Source of the DNA: DASYHS01 sp035998295
Lineage (GTDB): Bacteria > Pseudomonadota > Alphaproteobacteria > Azospirillales > Azospirillaceae
DNA: 25,780 nt
Assembly (NCBI RefSeq): GCF_035998295.1
Contig: NZ_DASYHS010000294.1
Coordinates: 1-25,780, forward strand
Direction of reading: 5' to 3'
The number at the start of each line of letters is the position of its first letter. Position 1 is the first letter of the stretch. The notes beneath the pieces are model-generated. The model saw only the letters and a program-made list of their open reading frames with translations. It was not told where the DNA came from and did no database searches. Positions 7,351 to 17,620 of the stretch are shown here, one piece after another. The translations under genes were made by a program, and so were the position numbers.

Positions 7351-8583
7351 ATGACGAAACCGACTTCGCTCAGCCTGCACGTTCCGGAGCCGCGGTTTAG
7401 ACCCGGCGACGAAGTCGACTTCAGCTATCTCCGCATCCCCCCGGCCGGCGCTTCGGACCGGCCGCCCCCGGATGCGCCGACCAGCGAGACGCGCCATCTG
7501 ACGGAGGGCCTGATCCGCGTGCTCGACGAGCAGGGCAAGGCGGTGGGAAGCTGGAACCCGGAACTGCCCGTCGAGGTGCTGAAGAAGGGGCTGCGGGTCA
7601 TGATGCTGAACCGCGCCTACGACGAGCGCATGACCGTGGCCCAGCGCCAGGGCAAGACCTCCTTCTACATGAAGTGCACCGGCGAGGAGGCGGTGGCGGC
7701 CGCCCAGGGGCTGTCGCTGGAGCGCGACGACATGCTGTTCCCGACCTACCGCCAGCACGGCCTGCTGTTCGCGCGGGACTGGTCGATCGTCGACATGATG
7801 TGCCAGGTGTTCTCCAACTCGCGCGACCGCCTCAAGGGCCGGCAGATGCCGGTCTTCTACTCCAGCCGCGAGGCCGGCTTCTTCTCGATCTCGGGCAATC
7901 TCGGGACGCAGTTCTCCCAGGCGGTCGGCTGGGCGATGGCGTCGGCCTACAAGGGCGACAACCGGATCGCGGCCGCCTGGATCGGCGACGGCGCGACGGC
8001 GGAAGGCGACTTCCACTACGCCCTGACCTTCGCCTCGGTCTACCGCGCCCCGATCGTCCTCACGGTCGTCAACAACCAGTGGGCGATCTCCGGCTATCAC
8101 GGCGTGGCCGGCGGCGAGCAGGCGACCTTCGCCGACCGGGCGCTCGGCTACGGCATCCCGGGCCTGCGCGTCGACGGCAACGACTTCCCGGCGGTGTGGG
8201 CCGCGACCCGTTGGGCCTCCGAGCGGGCGCGCCGCAATCTCGGGCCGACGCTGATCGAGCTCTTCACCTACCGCGCGGCCGCCCATTCGACCAGCGACGA
8301 CCCGTCGAAGTACCGCCCCGCGGACGAGGCGAAGAAGTGGCCGCTCGGCGACCCGATCGACCGGCTGCGCCAGCATCTCGTCGTCGAGGGCCACTGGTCC
8401 GAGGACGAGCACCAATCCCTCCAGGACGAGCTGACGGCACAGGTCCGCGAGGCGGCCCGGGAGGCGGAGAGCTACGGCACGCTGGGCAGCGGCGACCGCC
8501 CCAGCCCCAGCACGATGTTCGAGGACGTCTTCAAGGAGACGCCCTGGCACATCCGGCGCCAGCGCCAGGAAGCGGGGATCTGA
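7351..8583 (+). CDS. bkdA1: Branched-chain 2-oxoacid dehydrogenase E1, alpha subunit, 410 aa
   Basis: This is the thiamine-diphosphate subunit that, with E1 beta, decarboxylates the 2-oxoacids from Val, Leu and Ile and passes the acyl group to lipoyl-E2. The ThDP/Mg motif begins at GDGATAEGDFHYAL (about residues 212-225) and ends near VVNNQ (239-243). The phosphorylation-loop-like segment YRAAAHSTSDDPSKYRP and the N-terminal extension (VPEPRFRPGDEVDFSYL) are as in bacterial branched-chain enzymes rather than pyruvate dehydrogenase, and the length equals that of P. putida BkdA1 as I recall it. The start ATG at 7351 has a GGGAGGAGAATAA ribosome site. It is first in a four-gene operon, 2 bp before E1 beta. 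Confidence 0.95.
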   Translation: MTKPTSLSLHVPEPRFRPGDEVDFSYLRIPPAGASDRPPPDAPTSETRHLTEGLIRVLDEQGKAVGSWNPELPVEVLKKGLRVMMLNRAYDERMTVAQRQGKTSFYMKCTGEEAVAAAQGLSLERDDMLFPTYRQHGLLFARDWSIVDMMCQVFSNSRDRLKGRQMPVFYSSREAGFFSISGNLGTQFSQAVGWAMASAYKGDNRIAAAWIGDGATAEGDFHYALTFASVYRAPIVLTVVNNQWAISGYHGVAGGEQATFADRALGYGIPGLRVDGNDFPAVWAATRWASERARRNLGPTLIELFTYRAAAHSTSDDPSKYRPADEAKKWPLGDPIDRLRQHLVVEGHWSEDEHQSLQDELTAQVREAAREAESYGTLGSGDRPSPSTMFEDVFKETPWHIRRQRQEAGI

Positions 8584-8585
8584 CG

Positions 8586-9599
8586 ATGGCGACGATGAAC
8601 ATGATCCAGGCGCTGAACTCCGCCATGGACGTCATGCTCGGACGTGACGACGACGTCGTGATCTTCGGCGAGGACGTGGGCTATTTCGGCGGCGTGTTCC
8701 GCTGCACCGACGGGCTTCAGAAGAAGTACGGCCGCCAGCGCGTCTTCGACACCCCGATCGCCGAGGGCGGCATCGCCGGCGTCGCGGTGGGCATGGGCAC
8801 CTACGGCCTGCGGCCGGTGATGGAGATCCAGTTCGCGGACTACATCTATCCCGCGATCGACCAGCTGATCTCCGAGGCGGCGCGCATCCGCTACCGGACC
8901 GGCGGCGAGTGGTGGGTGCCGATGACCCTGCGCTCGCCCTATGGCGGCGGCATCTACGGCGGCCAGACCCACAGCCAGAGCCCGGAGGGCATCTTCACCC
9001 ATGTCGCCGGGCTGAAGACCGTGATCCCGTCCAACCCCTACGACGCCAAGGGCCTCCTCATCAGCGCGATCGAGGACGACGACCCCGTCGTCTTCTTCGA
9101 GCCGAAGCGCCTCTACAACGGGCCGTTCGAGGGCTATCACGACAAGCCCGTGCGGCCGTGGTCGAAAGACCCGTCCAGCGACGTCCCCGAGGGCTACTAC
9201 AAGGTCCCGCTGGGCAAGGCGGCGGTGGTCCGCCAGGGCGAGGCGGTGACCGTGCTGGCCTACGGCACCATGGTCCACGTGGCGCTCGCGGCCGCGGCCG
9301 ACAGCGGCGTGGACGCCGAGGTGATCGACCTGCGCACGCTGCTGCCGCTCGACATCGAGACCGTGGTGCAGTCGGTGGAGAAGACCGGCCGCTGCGTGAT
9401 CGTGCACGAGGCGACGCGCACCGGCGGCTACGGGGCCGAGCTGTCGGCCCTCGTCCAGGAGCACTGCTTCTTCCATCTCGAAGCGCCGATCCTCCGGGTC
9501 ACCGGCTGGGACACCCCCTACCCGCACGTCTTCGAATGGGAGTATTTCCCGGGCCCGCGCCGCGTCGCGGAGGCCCTTCGCCACGTGATGGAGGCCTGA
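8586..9599 (+). CDS. bkdA2: Branched-chain 2-oxoacid dehydrogenase E1, beta subunit, 337 aa
   Basis: This is the beta partner of the E1 heterotetramer. It carries the transketolase pyrimidine-binding domain (VVIFGEDVGYFGGVFRCTDG, where the Glu activates ThDP; then FDTPIAEGGIAGVAVGMG and FADYIYPAIDQ) and the C-terminal transketolase domain (VTVLAYGTMVHVAL, VIDLRTLLPLD, VHEATRTGGYGAE). The HSQSPEGIFTHVAGLKTVIPS segment is typical of the family. Length is normal. The ATG at 8586 lies 2 bp after the E1 alpha stop with a GGAAGCGGGG ribosome site inside that gene, and the E2 gene follows after 3 bp, so the subunits should be made in balance. Confidence 0.95.
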   Translation: MATMNMIQALNSAMDVMLGRDDDVVIFGEDVGYFGGVFRCTDGLQKKYGRQRVFDTPIAEGGIAGVAVGMGTYGLRPVMEIQFADYIYPAIDQLISEAARIRYRTGGEWWVPMTLRSPYGGGIYGGQTHSQSPEGIFTHVAGLKTVIPSNPYDAKGLLISAIEDDDPVVFFEPKRLYNGPFEGYHDKPVRPWSKDPSSDVPEGYYKVPLGKAAVVRQGEAVTVLAYGTMVHVALAAAADSGVDAEVIDLRTLLPLDIETVVQSVEKTGRCVIVHEATRTGGYGAELSALVQEHCFFHLEAPILRVTGWDTPYPHVFEWEYFPGPRRVAEALRHVMEA

Positions 9600-9602
9600 C
9601 CG

Positions 9603-10933
9603 ATGGGACGCTACGTCTTCAAACTGCCGGATGTCGGCGAAGGGATCGCCGAGGCCGAGATCGTCAACTGGCACGTCGCCGTCGGCGACACGATCGACGA
9701 GGACCAGCCGCTGGTCGACGTGATGACCGACAAGGCGACGGTGGAGATCACCTCGCCGGTGGCGGGGAAGATCACGGCGCTCAACGGCAACCCGGGCGAG
9801 CGGCAGGCGATCGGGTCGGCGCTCGTCGTGCTGGAGGTGGAAGGCCCGGGCAATGCCGCCGAGGAGGCTCCGGCCCCCGCGGCGGAACCGGCGGCCGCCG
9901 AGGCGGCGCCCGCGCAGGCTCCCGCCGCAGCACCGGCTCCCGCGCCGGTCGCCGAGCCGGCTCCGGCGCGCGTGCCGTTCCAGGCGCCGCCCTCGCGGCC
10001 CGCGGCCCGGACAGCTTCCCCCGCCACCGCCCCTGCCGCGCCCCGCGCGCCCGGCGACAAGCCGATCGCCTCGCCGGCCGTGCGCGGCCGCGCCTGGGAC
10101 CTCGGGATCGAGCTGCAGTTCGTCCCCGGCACCGGCCCGGGCGGCCGCATCACGCACGAGGATCTGGACGCCTATGTCGCCTCGCGCGGCCAGCCGGTCG
10201 CCGGCGGCGGCCGCGGCCTCGTGCAGAAGCACGGGGTCGAGGAGATCAAGGTGATCGGCCTGCGCCGCCGCATCGCCGAGCGTCTCCAGGACACCAAGCG
10301 GCGCATCCCGCACTTCTCCTATGTCGAGGAGGTGGACGTCACCGCGCTGGAGGAGCTGCGCGTGCACCTGAACGGCGAGCGGCGGGGCGACCGCCCGAAG
10401 CTGACCCTGCTGCCGTTCCTGGTCCGCGCCCTGGTCACGGTGCTGGCGCGCCGTCCGCAGATCAACGCCGTCTACGACGACGCCGGCGGGGTCGTGTACC
10501 GCTACGAGGCGGTCCATGCCGGCATCGCCACCCAGACGCCGTCCGGGCTGATGGTCCCGGTCCTGCGGCATGCCGAGGCGATGGACGTCTGGACCTGCGC
10601 GGCCGAGATCTCGCGCCTCGCGGCGGCCGCGCGCGAAGGCAAGGCGAAGCCCGACGAGCTGTCCGGCTCGACGATCACCATCACCAGCCTGGGCGCGATG
10701 GGCGGCATCGTCTCGACGCCGGTCATCAACTCGCCCGAGGTCGCGATCGTCGGCGTCAACAAGATCGTCGAGCGTCCGGTCGTCCGCCAGGGCCAGGTCG
10801 TCGTCCGCAAGATGATGAACCTGTCCTCTTCCTTCGACCACCGCATCGTCGACGGCTGGGACGCGGCGGAGTTCGTGCAGGACGTCAGGAGCGTGCTGGA
10901 GCAGCCCGCCACCCTCTTCATGGAAGGACTGTG

Positions 10934-10934
<1 letters not shown>
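9603..10934 (+). CDS. bkdB: Branched-chain 2-oxoacid dehydrogenase E2 (dihydrolipoyl acyltransferase), 443 aa
   Basis: This core subunit transfers branched acyl groups from lipoyl-lysine to CoA. Domain order: one lipoyl domain (about residues 1-80) with the lipoylated Lys44 in MTDKATVEI; a long Ala/Pro linker (about 82-145); a peripheral-subunit-binding domain (SPAVRGRAWDLGIELQFV to ITHEDLDAYV, about 155-195) that holds E1 and E3; and a catalytic domain (about 215-443) ending in SSSFDHRIVDGWDAAEFVQ with catalytic His and Asp. A single lipoyl domain is usual for this E2 type. The ATG at 9603 follows E1 beta by 3 bp and its stop shares a base with the E3 start. Substrate assignment rests on the adjacent E1 genes. 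Confidence 0.93.
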
Positions 10935-12337
<1,403 letters not shown>

Positions 12338-12364
12338 GGCCACGCGAACGTCCTCGCGGCGACG

Positions 12365-12392
12365 CGGCCCCGCGCCACCCGGCGCGGGGCCG
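12365..12392. terminator. Hairpin terminator after the bkd operon
   Basis: A perfect 12-bp GC-rich stem (CGGCCCCGCGCC and its complement) closes on the loop ACCC, 27 bp after the lpdV stop and 8 bp before the end of the convergent xerC gene. The plus-strand tail is only mildly T-rich (TCCCGTCTTC). It can act on both strands as a shared terminator. Confidence 0.75.
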
Positions 12393-12400
12393 TCCCGTCT

Positions 12401-13360
12401 TCAGGGCTCGCGGCTGCGCGCGCGCGGGTGGGCCTTGTCGTACAGCTCCATCAGCCGGTCGGCCTCGACCTCGGTGTAGCGCTGGGTGGTGCTGAGGCTG
12501 GCATGGCCGAGCAGGTCCTGGATCGCGCGCAGGTCGCCACCGTCGGCCAGCAGATGGGTGGCGAAGCTGTGCCGCAGCGCATGCGGCGTCGCCGTGTCCG
12601 GAAGGCCCATCAGGTGGCGCACCTGCTCCATGGCCCGGCGCGCGACCCGGCCGTCGAGCCGGCCCCCCCGCGCGCCCACGAACAGCGGCCCGTCGGCGGG
12701 CAGCGCGAACGGGCAGGCGGCGACGTAGTCCTCGACCGCCCGGCGCACTTCCGGCAGCACGGGCACGACCCGCTCCTTCGAGCCCTTGCCGACCACGCGC
12801 AGCAGGTCGCCCGCCGGCAGGTCGCGCCGGTCGAGCGCCAGCGCCTCGCCGATGCGCAGCCCGCAGCCGTAGAGCAGGGTGAACAGCGCCCGGTCGCGTC
12901 GGCCGATCCAGGGGGCCGTGGCGGTCTCCTCCGCCGTGGCCGGCAACGCCAGCGCATCCGCCTCGGCGAGCGGGCGGGGCAGGGGCCGCGCCTGGCGGGG
13001 AGAGGTGATCGTGCCGACGGCGGCGTTGTGCAGCCGGCCCGTCCGGTCGAGCCAGCGGAAGAACCCCCGCACCGCCGCGAGGGCCCGCGCCCGGGTCGGC
13101 GCGCCGGCGCCCTCGCCCGCGCGCCGGGCGAGCCAGGCGCGGAAATCCGCGACGCCGATGCCGGCCAGGTCGGCGAGCGCCGGCGGGCGGCCGAGATGCC
13201 CGGCCAGGAAGCCCAGGAAGGTCGCGACGTCGCGGCTGTAGCCGGCCAGCGTGTTCGCCGATACCCGGCGCTCGCTCTCCAGGAAGCGCCGCCAATCCCC
13301 GAAGGCGGCGGCGACGTCCTCGCGCCACGAGAGGCCGGTCAGGCCGGCAGCTCCAGCCAT
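12401..13360 (-). CDS. xerC: Tyrosine recombinase XerC, 319 aa
   Basis: This is a site-specific recombinase that, with XerD, resolves chromosome dimers at dif. The N-terminal SAM-like core-binding domain (RRFLESERRVSANTLAGYSR, LARRAGEGAGAPTRARALAA) precedes the catalytic domain with the full active site: Arg169 (GCGLRIGEAL), Lys192 (GKGSKERVVP), His260 and Arg263 (PHALRHSFATHLL), His286 and nucleophile Tyr295 (LLGHASLSTTQRYTEV). The ATG at 13360 overlaps the upstream DUF484 gene by 22 bp; an in-frame GTG at 13372 is an alternative start. Being a lone chromosomal recombinase beside a DUF484 gene, the classical XerC neighbour, it is housekeeping rather than a mobile-element integrase. Confidence 0.92.
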   Translation of the reverse strand: MAGAAGLTGLSWREDVAAAFGDWRRFLESERRVSANTLAGYSRDVATFLGFLAGHLGRPPALADLAGIGVADFRAWLARRAGEGAGAPTRARALAAVRGFFRWLDRTGRLHNAAVGTITSPRQARPLPRPLAEADALALPATAEETATAPWIGRRDRALFTLLYGCGLRIGEALALDRRDLPAGDLLRVVGKGSKERVVPVLPEVRRAVEDYVAACPFALPADGPLFVGARGGRLDGRVARRAMEQVRHLMGLPDTATPHALRHSFATHLLADGGDLRAIQDLLGHASLSTTQRYTEVEADRLMELYDKAHPRARSREP

Positions 13361-14076
13361 CCCCGGATGCACCGCTCGATGACGCGGGCGAGGAAGCCGA
13401 CCAGCTCCGTGCCCTGGCCCTGGTGGAACATGTCGGGGTCGCGCGCGCCGAAGGCCAGCAGCCCGGGCGGCGTGTCGTCGCTGATGTGCAGCCGGATCAG
13501 CGCTTCCGAGCGTACCAGCCCGGCCGCCGAGCCGTAGAGCGCGGGATCGCCCTCGATCCCGCCGCGCAGCAGCAGGTCCCGGCGGCCGAGGATGCCGGCG
13601 ACCATCCCCTCCTCGACCACCCGCACGCCGGACTTGTGGACGTGCGGGATGTCCTGCCCGTTCGACTCGACCACCAAGCAGGCGACGTCGAGGTCGAGCA
13701 GGACCGCCAGCTCGGTCGTGACCGTCTGGATCAGCTGCTCGAAGCTGCGCGCGTCCAGGAGGAACAGGATCGCCGCATGGATGCGGTTCTGGTTGTTCAG
13801 GTTGGCCCGGGTCGTGCCGATCAGCTCGCGCTGCTGTTCCTTCAGCCGCTCGACCTCCTGGCGCAGCCGCTCCACCATGAAGTACTGGAAGTCGACGACC
13901 CCTTCGCCGCGGTCCTGCCGCGGCGGGGTCAGGTGCTGTACGAGGTCCGGCCGGTCGGCGAGGAAGCCGGGGTTGGCGCGCAGCCAGGCGGCCACCGTCT
14001 CGGCCGTCGGTTCGGGAGCGGCCCGCCTGCCGTATCCGCCCGGCTCCGTCATCGGCGTGGCGCCGTCCTGGTCCAT
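13339..14076 (-). CDS. DUF484 family protein, 245 aa
   Basis: The protein has an N-terminal helical part containing AAWLRANPGFLADRPDLVQHL and a predicted coiled coil (RLRQEVERLKEQQRELIGTTRANLN, residues about 70-95, cited here only as its approximate span), followed by a GAF-like sensor domain (FEQLIQTVTTELAVLLDLD, LIRLHISDDTPPGLLAFGAR, ending FLARVIERCIRGWLEL). DUF484 genes commonly sit beside xerC; the role is unknown, though the GAF-like fold suggests ligand sensing or oligomerisation. The ATG at 14076 is used; a GTG at 14082 and an ATG at 14052 are other possible starts. The gene is 13 bp after fsa and overlaps xerC, so the three form one transcription unit. Confidence 0.85.
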   Translation of the reverse strand: MDQDGATPMTEPGGYGRRAAPEPTAETVAAWLRANPGFLADRPDLVQHLTPPRQDRGEGVVDFQYFMVERLRQEVERLKEQQRELIGTTRANLNNQNRIHAAILFLLDARSFEQLIQTVTTELAVLLDLDVACLVVESNGQDIPHVHKSGVRVVEEGMVAGILGRRDLLLRGGIEGDPALYGSAAGLVRSEALIRLHISDDTPPGLLAFGARDPDMFHQGQGTELVGFLARVIERCIRGWLELPA

Positions 14077-14089
14077 GCCCACCGGCCCG

Positions 14090-14752
14090 TCACTTCCGCA
14101 GGATCGACTGGCCGGTCTTCTGCCAGTCCGCGACGAACTGGGCGAGGCCCTTGTCGGTCAGGGGATGGTGGTAGAGCTGGCGCAGCACCGCCGGCGGCAG
14201 GGTCGCGACATGGGCGCCCATCTTCGCCGCCTCGACGACGTGGACGGGGTTGCGCACCGAAGCCACCAGCACCTCGGTCGAGAGACCGGGATACTGGTTG
14301 TAGATCTGCACGATGTCGGAGATCAGCGACAGCCCGTCGGACCCGATGTCGTCCAGCCGGCCGATGAAGGGCGACACGAAGGTGGCGCCGGCCTTGGCGG
14401 CCAGGATCGCCTGCGCGGCCGAGAAGCAGAGCGTGACGTTGACCATCGTGCCGGAGGACGACAGGATGCGGCAGACCTTGAGGCCGGCCGGCGTAAGGGG
14501 CACCTTCACCGCGATGTTGGGGGCGAGCCGGGCGAGGTGGCGGCCTTCCTCGAGCATGGTATCGAAATCGGTCGCGGCGACCTCGGCGCTGACCGGGCCG
14601 GGGACGATCTCGCAGATCTGCCCGATCAGCTCGATGAAGTCGCGGCCGGACTTGGCGACCAGCGAGGGGTTGGTGGTCACGCCGTCCAGCAGCCCGGTCT
14701 CGGCCAAGTCGCGGATCTCGTCCAGGTCGGCGGTATCGATGAAGAACTTCAT
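14090..14752 (-). CDS. fsa: Transaldolase-family fructose-6-phosphate aldolase, 220 aa
   Basis: This is a compact TIM-barrel aldolase of the FSA/TalC subfamily. It starts MKFFIDTADLDEIRDLA, has the phosphate/substrate strand GVTTNPSLVAKSGR, and the Schiff-base lysine is Lys83 in NIAVKVPLT. VNVTLCFSAAQAILAAKAGA and FVSPFIGRLDDIG are further barrel strands. The length (220) fits this subfamily rather than full-size transaldolases of over 300 residues. The reaction is either fructose 6-phosphate cleavage to dihydroxyacetone and glyceraldehyde 3-phosphate, or transaldolase transfer in the pentose phosphate pathway; the two are hard to separate by sequence. The ATG at 14752 is chosen over an in-frame extension to 14824. 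It is divergent from priA across 91 bp. Confidence 0.92.
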   Translation of the reverse strand: MKFFIDTADLDEIRDLAETGLLDGVTTNPSLVAKSGRDFIELIGQICEIVPGPVSAEVAATDFDTMLEEGRHLARLAPNIAVKVPLTPAGLKVCRILSSSGTMVNVTLCFSAAQAILAAKAGATFVSPFIGRLDDIGSDGLSLISDIVQIYNQYPGLSTEVLVASVRNPVHVVEAAKMGAHVATLPPAVLRQLYHHPLTDKGLAQFVADWQKTGQSILRK

Positions 14753-14843
14753 GAGGAACGCGTCCTTGTCCAAGCTTTCGCGTGATCCGTACCGGTTCGG
14801 CGGCATCCTTTCCGCTCGCCGCACGCGGCCGGCAGTCTAGCCC

Positions 14844-17108
14844 ATGGCCGGAGATCGCGCCAGTTCCGCACCCGGCCCGCTGTTCGGCGGCCCGGACGAG
14901 ATGCCGGCGGCGGACCGCCCCGCGCCGCCCGACCGGGCGGCGGACCGCGTCCGGGTCCTGCTGCCGCTGCCCCTGCCCGGGGCCTACGACTACCGCCTGC
15001 CGCCGGACGTCCCGGCCGGCCCCGGCGATTACGTCGAGGTCCCGCTCGGTCCGCGCCGGGTGGTCGGCGTCGTCTGGGCCGAAGGCGGCGGCGGGATCGA
15101 GGACGGGCGCCTGCGGCCGATCCTCCGACGCTTCGACGTGCCGCCGATGCCCGAGGTGCAGCGGCGGTTCGTCGACTGGGTGGCGGCGTATACCATGGCG
15201 CCGGCCGGAGCGGTACTGAAGATGGCGCTCGGCTCGGCCGCCGGGCTGGAGCCGCCGCGTCCGGTCACGGCCTACCGCCTGTCCGACGCCCCGCGCCCCC
15301 CCGGCTTCAAGGCGACGCCCGCCCGCAGGCGGGTGCTGGAGATCCTGTCAGACGGGCCGCCGCGCGGGGCGGCCGAGCTCGCGCTCGAGGCCGGGTGCGG
15401 CATCGGCGTGGTCCGGGGGCTGGCGGACGCCGGCGTGCTGGAGCCGGTGGCGATGCGGGTGAGCGAGGCGCGGCGCGACCCGGACTGGGCGCTCCCCGGC
15501 CCGGTGCTGTCGGGGCCGCAGCGGGACGCGGCGCAGGCGCTGCGCGCCAAGGTGCGGGCCGGGGACTACGGCGTCACGCTGCTGGACGGGGTCACCGGCT
15601 CGGGCAAGACCGAGGTCTATTTCGAGGCGGTCGCGCAGGCGCTGGAGGCCGGCCGGCAGGTGCTCGTCCTGCTGCCGGAGATCGCGCTGTCCGCGCAGTG
15701 GCTGACGCGGTTCGAGGCCCGGTTCGGCGCCCCGCCCGACCTGTGGCACTCCGACCTGACGCCCCATCAGCGCCGCACCACCTGGCGCGCGGTCGCGACC
15801 GGGCAGGCGCGCCTCGTCGTCGGCGCGCGCTCGGCGCTGTTCCTGCCGTTCCCCGACCTCGGCCTGATCGTCGTCGACGAGGAGCACGAGGGCGCGTTCA
15901 AGCAGGAGGACGGCGTCATCTACCACGCCCGCGACATGGCCGTGGTGCGGGCGCATCTCGGCCGCGTCCCGATCGTGCTGGTGTCGGCGACGCCGTCGCT
16001 GGAGACGGTCGCCAACTGCGAGGCCGGGCGCTACGAGCGGCTCGACCTGCCGTCGCGCCACGGCAACGCCGTGCTGCCGGAGATCCGGCTGATCGACATG
16101 CGCGCCGACCGGCCGGAGCGCGGCCGCTGGCTCGCCCCGTCGCTGCGCGACGCGCTGGCGCGCACGCTGGAGGGCGGCGAGCAGGCGATGCTGTTCTTGA
16201 ACCGGCGGGGCTACGCGCCGCTGACCTTGTGCCGGGCCTGCGGCTTCCGGCTGCAATGCCCGAACTGCACGGCGTGGCTGGTCGAGCACCGGCTCGCCGG
16301 CCAGCTGCGCTGCCATCACTGCGATCACTGCGTCAAGCTGCCCGATTCATGCCCGTCCTGCGGCACCGGGGGCAGCCTCGCCGCCTGCGGCCCCGGCGTC
16401 GAGCGCGTGGCCGAGGAGGCGGCCTTCCTGTTCCCCGAGGCCCGCATCGCGATGATGACCAGCGACACGCTGTTCGGCCCGCATGCGGTGGAGGAGTTGG
16501 TGCGCAAGGTCACCGGCCACGAGATCGACCTGCTGATCGGGACGCAGATGATGGCCAAGGGCCACCATTTCCCGCTGCTGACGCTGGTCGGCGTCGTCGA
16601 CGCCGATCTCGGGCTCCAGGGCGGCGACCTGCGGGCGACCGAGCGCACCTTCCAGCTCCTGAGCCAGGTCGCCGGGCGGGCGGGGCGCGGCGACCGGCCG
16701 GGCACCGTGTTCCTGCAGACCTACATGCCCGAGCATCCCGTGATGCAGGCGCTGCTGGACACCGACCGCGACGCCTTCCTCGCCAGCGAGGCGCGGGAGC
16801 GGATCGCGGCCGGGATGCCGCCCTACGGGCGCCTGGCGGCGTTGATCGTCTCGGGCGAGGACATGGAGGCGGTCGACGCGGTGGCGCGCCGGCTCGGCCG
16901 CACCGCGCCCCGGATGGACGCGGTCCAGGTGCTCGGGCCGGCGCCGGCCCCTTTCGCGCTGTTGCGCGGGCGCCACCGGCGCCGGCTGCTGCTGAAGGCG
17001 CCCCGCGGCGTGCAGGTCCAGTCCCTCGTCGCCCGCTGGCTGGACCAGGTGCCGGTCCCGGGCTCGGTCAGGGTCCAGGTCGACGTCGACCCGTACAGCT
17101 TCCTATAG
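14844..17108 (+). CDS. priA: Primosomal protein N' (replication restart helicase PriA), 754 aa
   Basis: This is a superfamily 2 DNA helicase that reloads the replisome at stalled forks. The N-terminal 3'-DNA-binding domain (RVLLPLPLPGAYDYRLP, YVEVPLGPRRVVGVVW) and a winged-helix-like segment are followed by helicase lobe 1 with Walker A GVTGSGKT (249-256) and DEEH box (345-348), SATPSLE, then the zinc-binding insert with eight cysteines in CxxC pairs (C463/C466, C472/C475, C490/C493, C503/C506), and lobe 2 (LLIGTQMMAKGHHFPLLTLVG, SQVAGRAGRGDRPG). The first about 34 residues form a Pro/Ala-rich leader that may not be needed; the ATG at 14844 is the only start in the right place. The gene ends just before a stacked-hairpin repeat. 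Confidence 0.95.
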   Translation: MAGDRASSAPGPLFGGPDEMPAADRPAPPDRAADRVRVLLPLPLPGAYDYRLPPDVPAGPGDYVEVPLGPRRVVGVVWAEGGGGIEDGRLRPILRRFDVPPMPEVQRRFVDWVAAYTMAPAGAVLKMALGSAAGLEPPRPVTAYRLSDAPRPPGFKATPARRRVLEILSDGPPRGAAELALEAGCGIGVVRGLADAGVLEPVAMRVSEARRDPDWALPGPVLSGPQRDAAQALRAKVRAGDYGVTLLDGVTGSGKTEVYFEAVAQALEAGRQVLVLLPEIALSAQWLTRFEARFGAPPDLWHSDLTPHQRRTTWRAVATGQARLVVGARSALFLPFPDLGLIVVDEEHEGAFKQEDGVIYHARDMAVVRAHLGRVPIVLVSATPSLETVANCEAGRYERLDLPSRHGNAVLPEIRLIDMRADRPERGRWLAPSLRDALARTLEGGEQAMLFLNRRGYAPLTLCRACGFRLQCPNCTAWLVEHRLAGQLRCHHCDHCVKLPDSCPSCGTGGSLAACGPGVERVAEEAAFLFPEARIAMMTSDTLFGPHAVEELVRKVTGHEIDLLIGTQMMAKGHHFPLLTLVGVVDADLGLQGGDLRATERTFQLLSQVAGRAGRGDRPGTVFLQTYMPEHPVMQALLDTDRDAFLASEARERIAAGMPPYGRLAALIVSGEDMEAVDAVARRLGRTAPRMDAVQVLGPAPAPFALLRGRHRRRLLLKAPRGVQVQSLVARWLDQVPVPGSVRVQVDVDPYSFL

Positions 17109-17118
17109 AAGAACCGGA

Positions 17119-17181
17119 AACCCCTTCTCCCGGAGGGAGAAGGGGGGGCCCGCCGCGCCAGCGGCGGGAGGATGAGGGGTT
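17119..17181. repeat. Composite palindromic element after priA (REP-like, possible terminator)
   Basis: Two perfect hairpins stand side by side: an 11-bp stem (CCCCTTCTCCC, loop GGA, 17121-17145) and an 8-bp stem (CCCGCCGC, loop GCCA, 17149-17168). Outer arms AACCCC (17119-17124) and GGGGTT (17176-17181) can also pair and enclose both. This layout is typical of dispersed intergenic palindromic repeats of high-GC alphaproteobacteria, and it also serves as a plausible terminator between priA and the convergent small gene. Copy number elsewhere in the genome is unknown. Confidence 0.6.
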
Positions 17182-17229
17182 ACGTCCCCCTCCAGCCTGA
17201 ACCTGTGCTTCCCCAGGTCCGGGGCCGGA

Positions 17230-17577
17230 TCAGGACGCGGTCAGGTTCGGCCGGGCCGACGCCTCGCGGCGCGGGCGGATGCGCCAGATGGTCAGGCATT
17301 CGCCCGCCGTGTGGCCGCTGCCGATCCCGTGCCAGCCATGGCTGTCGTTGAACAGCAGCGTGTAGCGTCCCTGGCGGTCGCGCTCGAAGCTGAAGACCGG
17401 CCGGGCGATCCGGGGCAGCCTGACCTGCAGCCGGTCGAAGTCCGGGCCGGTCTGCCGCGCCACCGATTCCCACAATCCGCGCGCGAGCCGCGGGTCGGCG
17501 ATCTCGTAGAACTCCTGCAAGTCGCTCGGAGTAAATCGCGCGAGGCTGAATGCAATGACTGACACGGAATGCCTCAT
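17230..17577 (-). CDS. Hypothetical protein, 115 aa
   Basis: The protein begins MRHSVSVIAFSLARF at ATG 17577 and continues with PSDLQEFYEIADPRLARGLWE, a central LPRIARPVFSFERDRQGRYTL and FNDSHGWHGIGSGHTAGECLTIWR. It is a small soluble-looking alpha/beta protein with no signal peptide that I trust and no membrane helix. I do not recognise a family. It is a single gene, convergent with priA and separated from the six-gene operon by an inverted repeat. The upstream region is AT-richer and has a CtrA-like box about 44 bp before the start, which supports a real, separately controlled gene. Confidence 0.6.
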   Translation of the reverse strand: MRHSVSVIAFSLARFTPSDLQEFYEIADPRLARGLWESVARQTGPDFDRLQVRLPRIARPVFSFERDRQGRYTLLFNDSHGWHGIGSGHTAGECLTIWRIRPRREASARPNLTAS

Positions 17578-17620
17578 CCACAGCTCGGGTGTGTTCTCGT
17601 AGAGAATTGCCCGTGTTTGG

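Noticed and set aside
8472..10841. 789-codon minus-strand open frame under the bkd genes
   Set aside because: It is antisense to E1 beta and E2, with low-complexity composition; those two genes are unmistakable.
12401..13360. Tyrosine recombinase as sign of an integrated mobile element
   Set aside because: It sits beside DUF484, fsa and priA as a housekeeping XerC; no phage genes or flanking attachment repeats were seen.
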